This document shows, in pieces, positions 50,290 to 60,221 of a DNA stretch of 64,000 bases. The notes beneath the pieces are model-generated. The model did no database searches, was not told the DNA's origin, and worked only from the letters and a program-made list of their open reading frames with translations. Position numbers and translations under genes: made by a program. This DNA is from JAIOSF01 sp963677755 (GTDB taxonomy: Bacteria; Campylobacterota; Campylobacteria; Campylobacterales; Arcobacteraceae): the NCBI GenBank assembly GCA_963677755.1, contig OY782506.1, positions 1,984,001-2,048,000 on the forward strand. The letters are read 5' to 3'. The number at the start of each line of letters is the position of its first letter. Position 1 is the stretch's first letter.

Positions 50290-51810
50290 ATGAAATTAAC
50301 AATAGACAAACGAACAATATCTTTAGAAGAGATAACAAAAGCTACAAATATAGAGATTTCAAAAGATGATAAATTTATAACTTTTATAAATCATACACAT
50401 GATTTTATGATGAATACTATTAAAGCAGGAAAACCAATATATGGTATTACAACAGGATATGGAGCAAGTGGTAAAAACTATGTAAGTTATGATGATGCAG
50501 CAACATTACAAACAAATTTGTTTCGTTTTCATGGATGTGGAATAGGGAAAAACTTAACTTATGAAGTATGTAGATATGCTGTGATTTGTAGAACTATCTC
50601 ACTAAGTAAAGCACGATCTGGTGTTTCTATAAATCTTTTACATAGACTTGAAATGCTTATCGAAAAAGATATTATTCCAGTGATTCCATCACAAGGGTCT
50701 GTTGGGGCAAGTGGTGATTTAACACCTTTATCATATATTGCAGCAGTTATTGCAGGTGAGCGAGAAGTTTATTATAAAGGTGAGATAAAAGATGTAATGG
50801 AAGTTTATAATGAACTTAATATCACTCCATATAAATTTGAACCAAAAGAAGCACTTGCAATCATGAATGGGACAACTATTATGAGTGCTATTGCTTTAAA
50901 AGCAATAGAAGAATTTGAGATTATTTTAAATTCTATGGAGTCTTATGTAGCTGGGATGTTTGAAGTTTTATTAGGTGATGATACACCAGTTGCTGATTTT
51001 GTACATGATTCAAAACCATTTAGTGGTCAAATACAAGCAGCTAAAAATATACAGAATAAAATCAAAGGTTCAAAACTTACTCACGGTAGAGATGATAGAT
51101 ATGATAAGTTTTTTGCTGACAATGAACTCAATATCCAAGATACTTACTCTATGCGATGTGCGCCACAAGTCTTAGGTGTAATAAGAGATAATCTAGAAAT
51201 ATCAAAAAACTGGGTTGAAACAGAAATCAATAGTGTAAATGACAATCCTCTTATAGATGGAGAAAATCAAAAAATATATACTTCTGGAAACTTTTATGGT
51301 GGATATGTAGCACATGCTATGGATACACTTAAAATTTGTGCAGCAAATTTAGCTGATTTACTTGATAAAGAATTTGCACTTTTAGTTGACCATAAATTTA
51401 ATCGTGGTTTAGGTGAAAATTTAAAACTTTCTAAAGAGCCATTTTTTCATGGATTTAAAGCAATGCAAATAAGTTTAAGTTCTTTAAGTGCTGATGTTAT
51501 CAAAAATACAACAGCAGCTTCAATCCACTCAAGACCTACAGAATCTTTAAATCAAGATAAAGTATCGATGGGAACAACTGCTGCAAATGATTTTGCTAAA
51601 ATGATGCCAGAACTTCACAACATGCTCTCAATTGCCTTTATAGGTATGGCACAAGCTGTTGATATTAGAGGGGCAAGTGAAGTATCACAACATCTGCATA
51701 CTATCTACAAAGAGATACGAAAAGTTGCTAAACCTTTATATGAAGATAGAAGAATGGATATTGATATTAAAAAAGTTAAAAAAGTTTTACAAGAAGCAAA
51801 GTTGATATAA
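50290..51810 (+). CDS. MIO-type aromatic amino acid ammonia-lyase
   Basis: 506 residues, full-length HAL/PAL/TAL family. The self-cyclising A140-S141-G142 triad is in GSVGASGDLTPLSYIA. Substrate-selecting position reads F80-H81 (NLFRFHGCGIG), not the S-H of histidine ammonia-lyase; tyrosine or phenylalanine is therefore more likely. It would give p-coumarate or cinnamate as the aryl starter of the polyene. Its location in the locus supports this rather than histidine breakdown. Confidence 0.9.
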   Translation: MKLTIDKRTISLEEITKATNIEISKDDKFITFINHTHDFMMNTIKAGKPIYGITTGYGASGKNYVSYDDAATLQTNLFRFHGCGIGKNLTYEVCRYAVICRTISLSKARSGVSINLLHRLEMLIEKDIIPVIPSQGSVGASGDLTPLSYIAAVIAGEREVYYKGEIKDVMEVYNELNITPYKFEPKEALAIMNGTTIMSAIALKAIEEFEIILNSMESYVAGMFEVLLGDDTPVADFVHDSKPFSGQIQAAKNIQNKIKGSKLTHGRDDRYDKFFADNELNIQDTYSMRCAPQVLGVIRDNLEISKNWVETEINSVNDNPLIDGENQKIYTSGNFYGGYVAHAMDTLKICAANLADLLDKEFALLVDHKFNRGLGENLKLSKEPFFHGFKAMQISLSSLSADVIKNTTAASIHSRPTESLNQDKVSMGTTAANDFAKMMPELHNMLSIAFIGMAQAVDIRGASEVSQHLHTIYKEIRKVAKPLYEDRRMDIDIKKVKKVLQEAKLI

Positions 51811-51822
51811 GAGAAGTTGAAA

Positions 51823-52527
51823 ATGGAACAAAAAAAAGTATTAGTAACAGGTGCAACAGGAAGTATCGGTGAAGCTATTGTAAAAGAATTTGCTAAAAAT
51901 GGTTATTTTGTATATATACATTATAACTCAAATAAAACAAAAGCTTTACAAATTCTTGAAGATATTGAAAATTGTGGAGAACTAATTACTTTTAATATTA
52001 AAGACAAAAAGAGCATCAGAGAAAACTTAGAAAATATAAGTGTAGATGTACTTATAAACAATGCTGGAATTATCAAAGATAACCTTTTTTTCTTTATGGA
52101 AGATGATGAGTTTGAAAGTGTTGTTGATACAAATCTCAAAGGATTGTATTATGTAACAAAAACTCTTTCAAAAGCTATGATGATGAACAAAAATGGAAGT
52201 ATTGTAAATATGTCTTCTATTTCTGGAATAGTTGGTAATAGCGGTCAAGCTAACTATTCTGCTTCAAAAGGTGGAATTATCGCACTTACTAAAACTTTAG
52301 CGATTGAACTAGGTCGATATAAAATAAGAGTTAATACAATAGCTCCTGGCATCATAGAATCAGAAATGACACAAGATATACCAAATATTAAAGAGATGAA
52401 AAAAGCAATACCGTTGAATAGATTTGGTAAACCTGAAGAGGTTGCAGTTGCAACTTATTTTATAGCTGTTGATGCCACATTTATTACAGGAGAAACACTC
52501 AATATAAGTGGAGGAATGGTTAGATAA
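51823..52527 (+). CDS. 3-oxoacyl-ACP reductase, FabG-like
   Basis: 234 residues. Cofactor loop VTGATGSIGEAI near residue 10, N-N-A-G in LINNAGI near 83, and catalytic S-Y-K in MSSISG and ANYSASKGG near 130-150. It reduces the beta-keto chain of the polyene intermediate with NADPH. Starts six bases after a weak site, chosen over a TTG at 51817 because it restores the normal MEQKKVLVTG start. Confidence 0.92.
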   Translation: MEQKKVLVTGATGSIGEAIVKEFAKNGYFVYIHYNSNKTKALQILEDIENCGELITFNIKDKKSIRENLENISVDVLINNAGIIKDNLFFFMEDDEFESVVDTNLKGLYYVTKTLSKAMMMNKNGSIVNMSSISGIVGNSGQANYSASKGGIIALTKTLAIELGRYKIRVNTIAPGIIESEMTQDIPNIKEMKKAIPLNRFGKPEEVAVATYFIAVDATFITGETLNISGGMVR

Positions 52528-52529
52528 AG

Positions 52530-53066
52530 ATGCATATATTATTTTCACTTTTTTATGCACCTTTAGTTTTTTTATCGTTACGATATTTCGACTTAAAAGT
52601 TGTATCAAGTGTAGTTTTTATTATTGCTCTTATTTGGTTAGTTATAGCGATGAGAAAAAACTACAAAGAAAGTATTTTTCCTTCATTTTATATCATAGTT
52701 GCAATTCTAGCTTTTAGTTTTGAAAATTTTTTACTACTAAAAAGTTTACCACTTCTTATATCTATCCTTGTGAGTTTGTATTTTTTCTATAGTTACTTTA
52801 CAAAAAACTCTTTTATACTTTTAGTATTGGATAAATTTAAAAAAGATATATCAACAAATGAAAAAGAATATATTCAAAAATCAACACTTTTTTGGTGTAT
52901 AATCTCTATAATAAATATATTTATCCATATTTTTGTTCTACAGTCTGATAATATAAACTATTGGATATATTATAGCTCTATAGGTTGGTATTTTGTTTTT
53001 ATTGTTGCCTTTGTTTTGCAAATGATACATAAAAAGATTTATTTAAAAAAGGAGACTAATGTTTAA
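52530..53066 (+). CDS. COG4648-like membrane protein
   Basis: 178 residues with about five hydrophobic helices and no large soluble domain. Matches by layout the small membrane protein that accompanies aryl polyene clusters (COG4648 family). It follows the ketoreductase by 2 bases and overlaps the next gene by 8. Role unknown. Confidence 0.55.
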   Translation: MHILFSLFYAPLVFLSLRYFDLKVVSSVVFIIALIWLVIAMRKNYKESIFPSFYIIVAILAFSFENFLLLKSLPLLISILVSLYFFYSYFTKNSFILLVLDKFKKDISTNEKEYIQKSTLFWCIISIINIFIHIFVLQSDNINYWIYYSSIGWYFVFIVAFVLQMIHKKIYLKKETNV

Positions 53067-53538
53067 AATATCTCTTCTTCTATTTATTACCATCAATATT
53101 TTACTCTCAAAAGAGGTACATTTTAACGAAACAAAATATATTTATGCTCTGGATAATGAATTTACGAAAAATGGCACTTTAAACATAGATAAAAATAAAG
53201 TTACTTTGCATTATGATAATAGTGAAAAAAATGTAATATACACTGCTAAGAATATACAAATAATAACAAAAAAAAATACAGAAACTTTTGCACATGAAGA
53301 GAGTGTTGAATATACTCTTTTTTTTCAACTCGTTTTAGGCATTTATACAAATAATACAACACTTCTTTTAGATAATTTCACAATTGAATCAGAAAAAAAT
53401 ATTATTACACTTTTACCAAATGAATATCTAGCATCTGTTATAAAAAATATAAAGTATGAAAAAAATAATGATAAACTCAAATATCTTACAATAAATTTTA
53501 TTAATCAAGATAGGATAACTATTGAAGAGAGTGAGTAG
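53059..53538 (+). CDS. LolA-like periplasmic carrier
   Basis: 159 residues with a signal peptide (about 1-17) preceded by AAGGAG. It is beta-rich and short like LolA-family outer-membrane lipoprotein carriers that aryl polyene clusters contain. Overlaps the next gene by 17 bases. It may carry the lipidated polyene across the periplasm; homology is weak by eye. Confidence 0.55.
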   Translation: MFKISLLLFITINILLSKEVHFNETKYIYALDNEFTKNGTLNIDKNKVTLHYDNSEKNVIYTAKNIQIITKKNTETFAHEESVEYTLFFQLVLGIYTNNTTLLLDNFTIESEKNIITLLPNEYLASVIKNIKYEKNNDKLKYLTINFINQDRITIEESE

Positions 53539-55594
53539 TTATCTTAATTTTACAATACTGTTTATTTTAGTAATAATTTTTTTTACTAGTAATGTTACAC
53601 AGCATATCTCAACTCAAATCACAAGTATTTTACCACAAGGTGAAAATAAAGAACTACTAAAAGAATTTGAACAACTCAATACAAATAAACAACTTTTCAT
53701 AGCTTATAAGGGTACTGATAAAAAAGCGATAGAGGGATTAAAAAAAATAGAAAAATATTTACTTCAAAATAAAAACATTCACCCTTTTAGAAACTCAAGT
53801 ATCAATGAAGAATATGAAAAAAAATATTATTATCTACTTCATAAATTTGATAAGATACAATACAACTCTTTAGATATACAAAAAGAACTTATTGATATAC
53901 ATAAAAACATAGTATCTTCCCCTTTTAGTTTTTCGCTTGATAGAGTTGATCCACTACATCTTTTTAAAAAAAATGCAACTTTAAAATCTCACTATATAAA
54001 AATTGAAGATTTTGGGTATATGACTGTTTTGCAACTTGATAAAAGTATTAAAAACTTTGCAAAATATAAAGAAATTCATCAGTTAGTTCAAAAATTAAAA
54101 CAAGAAAACTCAAACTTTGAAGCTTTTTCAACTTTGTTTTATTTTGTGGAAAATCAAGAAAAAATCAAAAGTGATGTAAATAATATTATCACTCTTTCTT
54201 TAAGTGTTTTATTTATTTTGTATATTGTTATTCTTCGAAATTTCAAACTTTTAATTCATACTATCACAACACTGAGTTCTTCTATACTTTTTGCACTTAT
54301 TGTTAGCACTATTATTTTTGATGAATTATCTATATTTACAATAGTTTTTGGTATCTCCATTTCAACTATTGCTATTGATTATATGTTTCACAATTATTTA
54401 CATGGATATTATGAACAAATCAAACCTATAAATAAAGATGTTTTTTTTGGTATGAGTACAACTCTTGGTGCTTTTTTTATACTCTCATTTGTAGATTTTA
54501 ATTTTATTCAACAACTTACTATTTTTTCAATATCTACACTACTCTTCTCATATATTCAATTTACTTTTTTATTTCCATATTTACATATCAAATCAAACAA
54601 AAATAATTTAAAGATAAAAAATAGTTTTGCAATTAAACCACTTTATATTACTATAATATCTCTAGTTTTAATAAGCTTAACAATACCAAATATACACATT
54701 GATTTAAATATCAAAAATCTTGATGTGAACAACAAAGAGTTACAGTCATTAGATAATTTTTTTAATAAACATATAAACACTGATAAAAAAACAGCTGTGT
54801 TACTCTATGCAAATACTGTAGAAGATTTAGTGAACAATGTACATCAACTCAAAAATAAATATTCTAAAATAGAAAGTGCATTATTAAAAGTACCAACAAA
54901 ACAGAATTATGAAAATTTTGACAAAAAAAGATTGAATACTCTTAATAAAAAACTAAACTCTATAGCAAATGAGATAGGATTTCGAGAAAATATATTTCAA
55001 AAAAGTTATAAACTTCAAAGTGATATGCCAAAATACAGTTATCAAGAGTTACAAAAGTTTCCCATAAGTAAGTATAAAAATATTTTCATAAGTTATGCAA
55101 TAGTACCCAATAGTGACTATAAAAATATCTTAAAAGAATCTTACATTAAGCCTTTGAGTTTTAGAGAGTTATTTGAAAAAGATTTAACTAAATCTATAAA
55201 AAGTTTACAGTTTTTATCTATTATTGCTTTTGTATTTATTTGTCTGATGTTGTATATTGCAGTAAAAGATAGATTTTTTCAAGCTTTAAATTATATTATA
55301 TTTCCAATAGCTTTCATTCTCCTTGTATCTTTTTTTGTAGAGTTAAATATTTTGCATATTTTTATGATTATTGTTTTAATCTCTTTAAGTATTGATTATA
55401 GTATATATATGAATAATTCTACTCTTCCAAACAATACCCAAAAAGCAATTTTATTTTCTCTTATATCTACCTTTGCAGGATTTGGTGTTTTAATTTTTTC
55501 TTCAGTAAATGCCCTATTTTCAATTGGTCTTATAGCAACTCTTGGTATAGTATCACTTATAATTTTATTATTTACTCATAAGGTTTACAAATGA
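53522..55594 (+). CDS. MMPL/RND-type exporter
   Basis: 690 residues, TTG start with AGGAT upstream (a GTG at 53531 is a second choice). An N-terminal helix, a large periplasmic loop, then clusters of about five membrane helices near 230-350 and 560-685, the duplicated MMPL layout, with the second loop (380-560) in between. Probably moves the polyene-lipid to the outer membrane. It overlaps both neighbours. Confidence 0.85.
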   Translation: MKRVSSYLNFTILFILVIIFFTSNVTQHISTQITSILPQGENKELLKEFEQLNTNKQLFIAYKGTDKKAIEGLKKIEKYLLQNKNIHPFRNSSINEEYEKKYYYLLHKFDKIQYNSLDIQKELIDIHKNIVSSPFSFSLDRVDPLHLFKKNATLKSHYIKIEDFGYMTVLQLDKSIKNFAKYKEIHQLVQKLKQENSNFEAFSTLFYFVENQEKIKSDVNNIITLSLSVLFILYIVILRNFKLLIHTITTLSSSILFALIVSTIIFDELSIFTIVFGISISTIAIDYMFHNYLHGYYEQIKPINKDVFFGMSTTLGAFFILSFVDFNFIQQLTIFSISTLLFSYIQFTFLFPYLHIKSNKNNLKIKNSFAIKPLYITIISLVLISLTIPNIHIDLNIKNLDVNNKELQSLDNFFNKHINTDKKTAVLLYANTVEDLVNNVHQLKNKYSKIESALLKVPTKQNYENFDKKRLNTLNKKLNSIANEIGFRENIFQKSYKLQSDMPKYSYQELQKFPISKYKNIFISYAIVPNSDYKNILKESYIKPLSFRELFEKDLTKSIKSLQFLSIIAFVFICLMLYIAVKDRFFQALNYIIFPIAFILLVSFFVELNILHIFMIIVLISLSIDYSIYMNNSTLPNNTQKAILFSLISTFAGFGVLIFSSVNALFSIGLIATLGIVSLIILLFTHKVYK

Positions 55595-56775
55595 CTCTCA
55601 ACGTTTATAAGGATAATGGTTCAATTACAAAACATACCATATCTGCTGATACAATCTCTAATGATACAATACAAGGAGATATAAAACAGATTGGATTGAG
55701 CACAAAAGAGGAAAATATTTTAAATATTTTTGAAACATATTTTAATAATTCTAAAGCAATACTTTTTGATAAAAACAATAAAACAATCGTTCAAAAAATA
55801 GAAAAAATGGATTTTAAATATTTTGAAAATAAAGATTTTTCATATATCTTTTTTACTTCAGGAACCACTGGCTCTCCAATAGGTGCTTTAAAAACAAAAG
55901 AAAATTTTTTAAGTGAGATAAAACAACTTACAAAACTTTTTGAAAAATATTCAATCAAGAAAGTTATAGTTACTGTTCCCTTTATTCATTTTTATGGTTC
56001 TCTTTTTGGAGCAATTTATCCTCTTGTCAATGATATTGATATTATTATTAAAGAGCATTTTTTACCTCATGACTTATTAGAACTTATTGATGATAATTCC
56101 ATGGTAGTCACAACACCTCTTTATATAAAATCTCTCAATAAATTAGGGACTAAAAAGAACTTAAATAAATCAATTTTTGTAAGCTCAACTGCACCACTTT
56201 TTCCAGATGTAGCTAAAGAGTTTCATGAAAAGTTTTCTACTGATGTTATTCAAATATTTGGTTCAACAGAAACAGGTGGAATTGCATACAAATACAATGA
56301 TGATGAAAAATGGACACCATTAGAAACTGTAATGATTTCCCAAAATGATGAGGGGAAACTAAAAGTAGAATCCCCTTTTATCTCAAATATTCTTTATGAA
56401 GATAAATTTACAATTACAAATCATAAAATACAAACTTTTGATTATGTAGAGATAGAAAGAAATCAATTTAAACTAATTGGAAGAAGTTCTCAAATCATTA
56501 AACTTGCAGGAAAAAGATATTCAACTATACAAATAGAAAACATTTTAGAATCTCAAGCAAATATAGAAAAAGCAGTCGTATTTGTAAGTACAAATAAAGA
56601 TGATTTAAGAGGAGAGGTTTTAAATATTACTCTGCAAACTAAAGAAAATATATTAGTCAAAGAGATAAAAACACTCCTTAAAAAAGAGTTGTCAAATATG
56701 AGATTTAATATAAATCTAAAACTAGTAGATGAGATAAAAACAACTTTAGTTGGGAAAAAGATGTTGATACAATAA
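55591..56775 (+). CDS. AMP-forming acyl-CoA/ACP synthetase
   Basis: 394 residues, shorter than the roughly 500 of full ANL enzymes. The A3 motif is YIFFTSGTTGSPIGA near residue 88, A5 is QIFGSTETGG near 226 and IKLAGKRYSTIQIE near 306; the final lysine region (TTLVGKKML) is present. It would activate the aryl acid made by the ammonia-lyase and load it on an ACP. ATGA-type overlap with the exporter. Confidence 0.85.
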   Translation: MTLNVYKDNGSITKHTISADTISNDTIQGDIKQIGLSTKEENILNIFETYFNNSKAILFDKNNKTIVQKIEKMDFKYFENKDFSYIFFTSGTTGSPIGALKTKENFLSEIKQLTKLFEKYSIKKVIVTVPFIHFYGSLFGAIYPLVNDIDIIIKEHFLPHDLLELIDDNSMVVTTPLYIKSLNKLGTKKNLNKSIFVSSTAPLFPDVAKEFHEKFSTDVIQIFGSTETGGIAYKYNDDEKWTPLETVMISQNDEGKLKVESPFISNILYEDKFTITNHKIQTFDYVEIERNQFKLIGRSSQIIKLAGKRYSTIQIENILESQANIEKAVVFVSTNKDDLRGEVLNITLQTKENILVKEIKTLLKKELSNMRFNINLKLVDEIKTTLVGKKMLIQ

Positions 56776-56776
56776 T

Positions 56777-57637
56777 ATGGCAATAGAGATAAAAAACTTA
56801 ACTAAATCCTACAACAATAATAAAGTACTAGATAATCTCTCTTTAGAAATAAAAGAGGGATCACTTTTTGGACTTTTAGGACCTAATGGTGCTGGAAAAA
56901 CTACTTTAGTTTCAATTATGAACTATCTTCAGTCTTATGATTCTGGCAAGATAAACATTTATGGATATGATTATAAAAAAGATAAAAAACAGATCAAACA
57001 AATAAGTTCTTATGTACCACAAACATATGCTTTCTATCCAAATCTTACAGGCTATGAAAATTTAGAGTTTTTTGGTGCATTATATGGACTTAAAAATAGT
57101 GAACTAAGAAAAAGAATAGAGTATTGTGTAGAGGTAACTTCTTTAGAAAAATTTTTAGATAAAAGAGCTCATACCTATTCAGGTGGTGTAAAAAGAAGAT
57201 TAAATATCGCTATTGGCTTACTCAATAATCCAAAAATACTCTATCTTGATGAACCAACTGTAGGAATTGACCCACAATCTAGAAAATATATACTTGATGT
57301 TATAAAACGAATCAATCAAGAAGATAAAACAACTATTATATACACCTCACACTATATGGAAGAGATAGAATACCTCTGTGATGATATTGCAATACTTGAT
57401 AATCATAAAATTATTTTACATGAGAAAAAAGAGTTACTTTTAGAAAAAAACTCTTTCATTACTGTGCAAACAAATGATGAAGATATTCAAATAAATATTA
57501 AAAATAATTATGATGATTTACTAGAAACACTAATACTTTTAAAAAGAAAAAACAAACCTGTAAAAAACATACTCTTTAGTAATAAACATCTAGAAGAACT
57601 TTTTTTAAATCTTACGAACGGGAGTTTAAGAGACTAA
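56777..57637 (+). CDS. ABC transporter, ATP-binding protein
   Basis: 286 residues. Walker A GPNGAGKTTLVSIM near 37, signature YSGGVKRRLNIA near 135, Walker B ILYLDEPTVGIDPQ near 157. ABC-2 type partner of the next gene, with which it overlaps by 1 base. Export of pigment or lipid is likely from context. Confidence 0.92.
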   Translation: MAIEIKNLTKSYNNNKVLDNLSLEIKEGSLFGLLGPNGAGKTTLVSIMNYLQSYDSGKINIYGYDYKKDKKQIKQISSYVPQTYAFYPNLTGYENLEFFGALYGLKNSELRKRIEYCVEVTSLEKFLDKRAHTYSGGVKRRLNIAIGLLNNPKILYLDEPTVGIDPQSRKYILDVIKRINQEDKTTIIYTSHYMEEIEYLCDDIAILDNHKIILHEKKELLLEKNSFITVQTNDEDIQINIKNNYDDLLETLILLKRKNKPVKNILFSNKHLEELFLNLTNGSLRD

Positions 57638-58800
57638 TGTTTTCATATATTTTAAAAAAAGAATTTTTACTTATTAGTAGAGATATTCATGCACTTTTAG
57701 TACTTTTTATTATGCCTACACTTTTTATTATTATTATGTCGTTGGCGTTACAAAACAGCTATTCGAATACTGTTGATACAAAACTTCAAGTTGCAATAAA
57801 TACTTTGAGTAACAAAGATACAACATATTTAGTAGAAGAAATAAATAAAAATAACTATTTTCAAGCTAAAATTACAAGTAGTGAAAATATAAAAGAGCTT
57901 ATTTATATAAAGAATTTTAATTACATAGTTAATATTACAGAAAAATATAAAACCCAAATCAATACAAATAAAAAAGATTTTCATATTGATATTTATGTAA
58001 ACCCAAGTATCTCTTTACAAAACCAATTTTTATTTAAAAACTTACTTACTGAGGTAATATCAAAACAAATTATGAAGGAATATTTCATAAAAAATAAAAT
58101 AGATGCAAAAACTTTATCAAAACTAAATAAAAAAATAATGGTTATTCCAACATATAAAGAGGAAAAATTTAAAATCAAACCAACTTCTGTACAATATAGT
58201 GTACCGTCTTGGCTTGTTTTTTCAATGTTTTTTATTCTCATTCCTATTTCAAATGCTTTTATAAATGAAAAGAATTTTGGAACAATTGATAGATTAAAAA
58301 GTATCGATATACCTTTTATTTCAATTATTTTAGGTAAAATGGTACCATATTTTATAATAAACCAAATCCAAGTATTATTTATGATATTAGTTGGGATTTA
58401 TATAGTACCATTACTCAATGGGGATACTCTCCAAATAAATGGAAACTATGGTTTAATTTTTATGATGAGTAGTGCAATTTCGTTTGCAGCTATCTCTTTT
58501 GCTATATTTATAGCAAATATCAGTAGTACTTCAGAGGAAGCAACTACTATTGGTGGTGTTTCTAATATAATATTAGCAGCACTTGGTGGTATCATGGTAC
58601 CAAAATTTGTAATGCCTGAATTTATGCAAAATATCACAACTTTTTCCCCTATGAATTGGGGACTTGAAGGATTGTTAGAGATTTTTGTAATGGGTGGCAG
58701 GCTGAGTGATATAAAAACTTATATTCTTTATCTTGTGATATTTGGATGTACTTTTTTAGCTTTATCACATATGGTTTTAAAGAAAAAGGAAAATGTATAA
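57637..58800 (+). CDS. ABC-2 type transporter permease
   Basis: 387 residues. One N-terminal helix (14-36), a large extracytoplasmic part and five helices at 195-380, the usual ABC-2 layout. The end contains FSPMNWGLEGLLEIFVMGG, typical of the YhhJ/DrrB-like group. Ends TAATG with the next ACP gene (1-base overlap). Confidence 0.9.
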   Translation: MFSYILKKEFLLISRDIHALLVLFIMPTLFIIIMSLALQNSYSNTVDTKLQVAINTLSNKDTTYLVEEINKNNYFQAKITSSENIKELIYIKNFNYIVNITEKYKTQINTNKKDFHIDIYVNPSISLQNQFLFKNLLTEVISKQIMKEYFIKNKIDAKTLSKLNKKIMVIPTYKEEKFKIKPTSVQYSVPSWLVFSMFFILIPISNAFINEKNFGTIDRLKSIDIPFISIILGKMVPYFIINQIQVLFMILVGIYIVPLLNGDTLQINGNYGLIFMMSSAISFAAISFAIFIANISSTSEEATTIGGVSNIILAALGGIMVPKFVMPEFMQNITTFSPMNWGLEGLLEIFVMGGRLSDIKTYILYLVIFGCTFLALSHMVLKKKENV

Positions 58801-59066
58801 TGTCAAATTTTGACACTAAGAATTTAAAAAATGAACTTAAACAACTTATCATAGATGAGTGTGAAAAAGAGTGTGAAGTTGATGAAATAACTGATGATGA
58901 GATACTTTTTGGTTCTGATTCAAGTCTGCAATTAGACTCTTTAGATGCATTACAAATTTCACTTGCTTTAAATAAAAAATATAATCTCAATACAACTGAT
59001 AGTAAGGAACTTCGAAAAATAATGACTTCTATCAATTCATTAGCCGAGCATATCCAATCAAAATAA
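58800..59066 (+). CDS. Acyl carrier protein 2 of the pigment locus
   Basis: 88 residues. The phosphopantetheine site is L-D-S-L-D in LQLDSLDALQISLA near residue 44. The start is the ATG at 58800, in TAATG with the permease. Divergent from ACP 1, so each KS/CLF pair may have its own carrier. Confidence 0.92.
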   Translation: MSNFDTKNLKNELKQLIIDECEKECEVDEITDDEILFGSDSSLQLDSLDALQISLALNKKYNLNTTDSKELRKIMTSINSLAEHIQSK

Positions 59067-60214
59067 TGAAGCATGTTTATATCACTGGTTCATCATTAAT
59101 TTGTGCGCTGGGTAATGATAAATTTCAAAGTATCCAAACTGCAAAAAAAATAAATAATACAAATTATAAAGAGTTTTTTCAAGATAACCACGATGGATTT
59201 AATTTTTTTAAAATCAATCAAACTTTTCAAAGTGAAAAAGAAAAATTTTATACACTATTAAAAAATACTATATCTCAAGCTGTAAAAGATGCAAACTTAT
59301 CACAAAAAGAACAACAAGAGTTACATATATTTATAGGTTCAACCTCCATGTCAATATCCATAAATGAGGAGCAAAGTCAAAGATACTACAATAATCAATC
59401 AACAAAAATGCTTGAAGAGGTTGGTTATGGAAATATTGGCACCTTTGTTGAAAACTTAGTAGATTCAAAATATAAAGCCACCATACTACAAACAGCATGT
59501 ACCTCAACAGCAAACTCAATATCATATGCGACAGAGCTTATCCAAGCAAACAAAATAAAACGAGCTTTAATCATAGGACTCGAACTCTTTAATAAATCAA
59601 CCTATAAAGGCTTTGAATCACTCATGCTTCTGAGTAAAAATGGCATATACAAACCATTTGATAAAGAAAGTGATGGTTTAATTTTAGGGGAGACTTGTTC
59701 TGCTATTATTTTAGATAGCACAAAAAAAGATAATTCTTGTTTTAAAGTTTTATCTAGTAATACTTCTTTTGATAATTACTCCATAACTGGCTCAAACCCA
59801 TCAGGAGAAACAACTTGTTACTCTATGCAAAAAGCTTTAAAAAAAGCAAACCTTACCCCAAAAGAGTTAACTTGTATTAAAGCCCATGCAACAGGAAGTG
59901 AAAACTCAAATCTCTCTGAAGCAAAAGCTCTTGATACACTTTTTAAAACTTATAATGAAACGGCAGATGTGGTTATTTTAAAACCTTTTTTAGGTCATAC
60001 TCTAGGAGCTTGTGGAACTTCTGAAATTGTTTTACTATGTGAATTTATAAAAGAGGGATTTATCCCTAAAACACTTAACTATAAAAATGGCTATGAAGAT
60101 ATTTCTTTTGAACCTTTATTAGGAAATAAAGCTGTTTCAACTGCTTCCATACTATTCCAATTTATTGGTTTTGGTGGAAGTAATACAACTTTAATATTAA
60201 GTAATAAAGGTTAA
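59066..60214 (+). CDS. Beta-ketoacyl-ACP synthase (KS) 2
   Basis: 382 residues, KAS I/II class. Nucleophile in QTACTSTANSISYA near 140, histidines in KAHATGSENSNLS near 272 and KPFLGHTLGACG near 307. A second condensing enzyme of the locus, paired with the adjacent CLF-like gene and the second ACP; it may carry out a different elongation stage. One-base overlap with the ACP gene. Confidence 0.9.
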   Translation: MKHVYITGSSLICALGNDKFQSIQTAKKINNTNYKEFFQDNHDGFNFFKINQTFQSEKEKFYTLLKNTISQAVKDANLSQKEQQELHIFIGSTSMSISINEEQSQRYYNNQSTKMLEEVGYGNIGTFVENLVDSKYKATILQTACTSTANSISYATELIQANKIKRALIIGLELFNKSTYKGFESLMLLSKNGIYKPFDKESDGLILGETCSAIILDSTKKDNSCFKVLSSNTSFDNYSITGSNPSGETTCYSMQKALKKANLTPKELTCIKAHATGSENSNLSEAKALDTLFKTYNETADVVILKPFLGHTLGACGTSEIVLLCEFIKEGFIPKTLNYKNGYEDISFEPLLGNKAVSTASILFQFIGFGGSNTTLILSNKG

Positions 60215-60221
60215 GTAAAAT

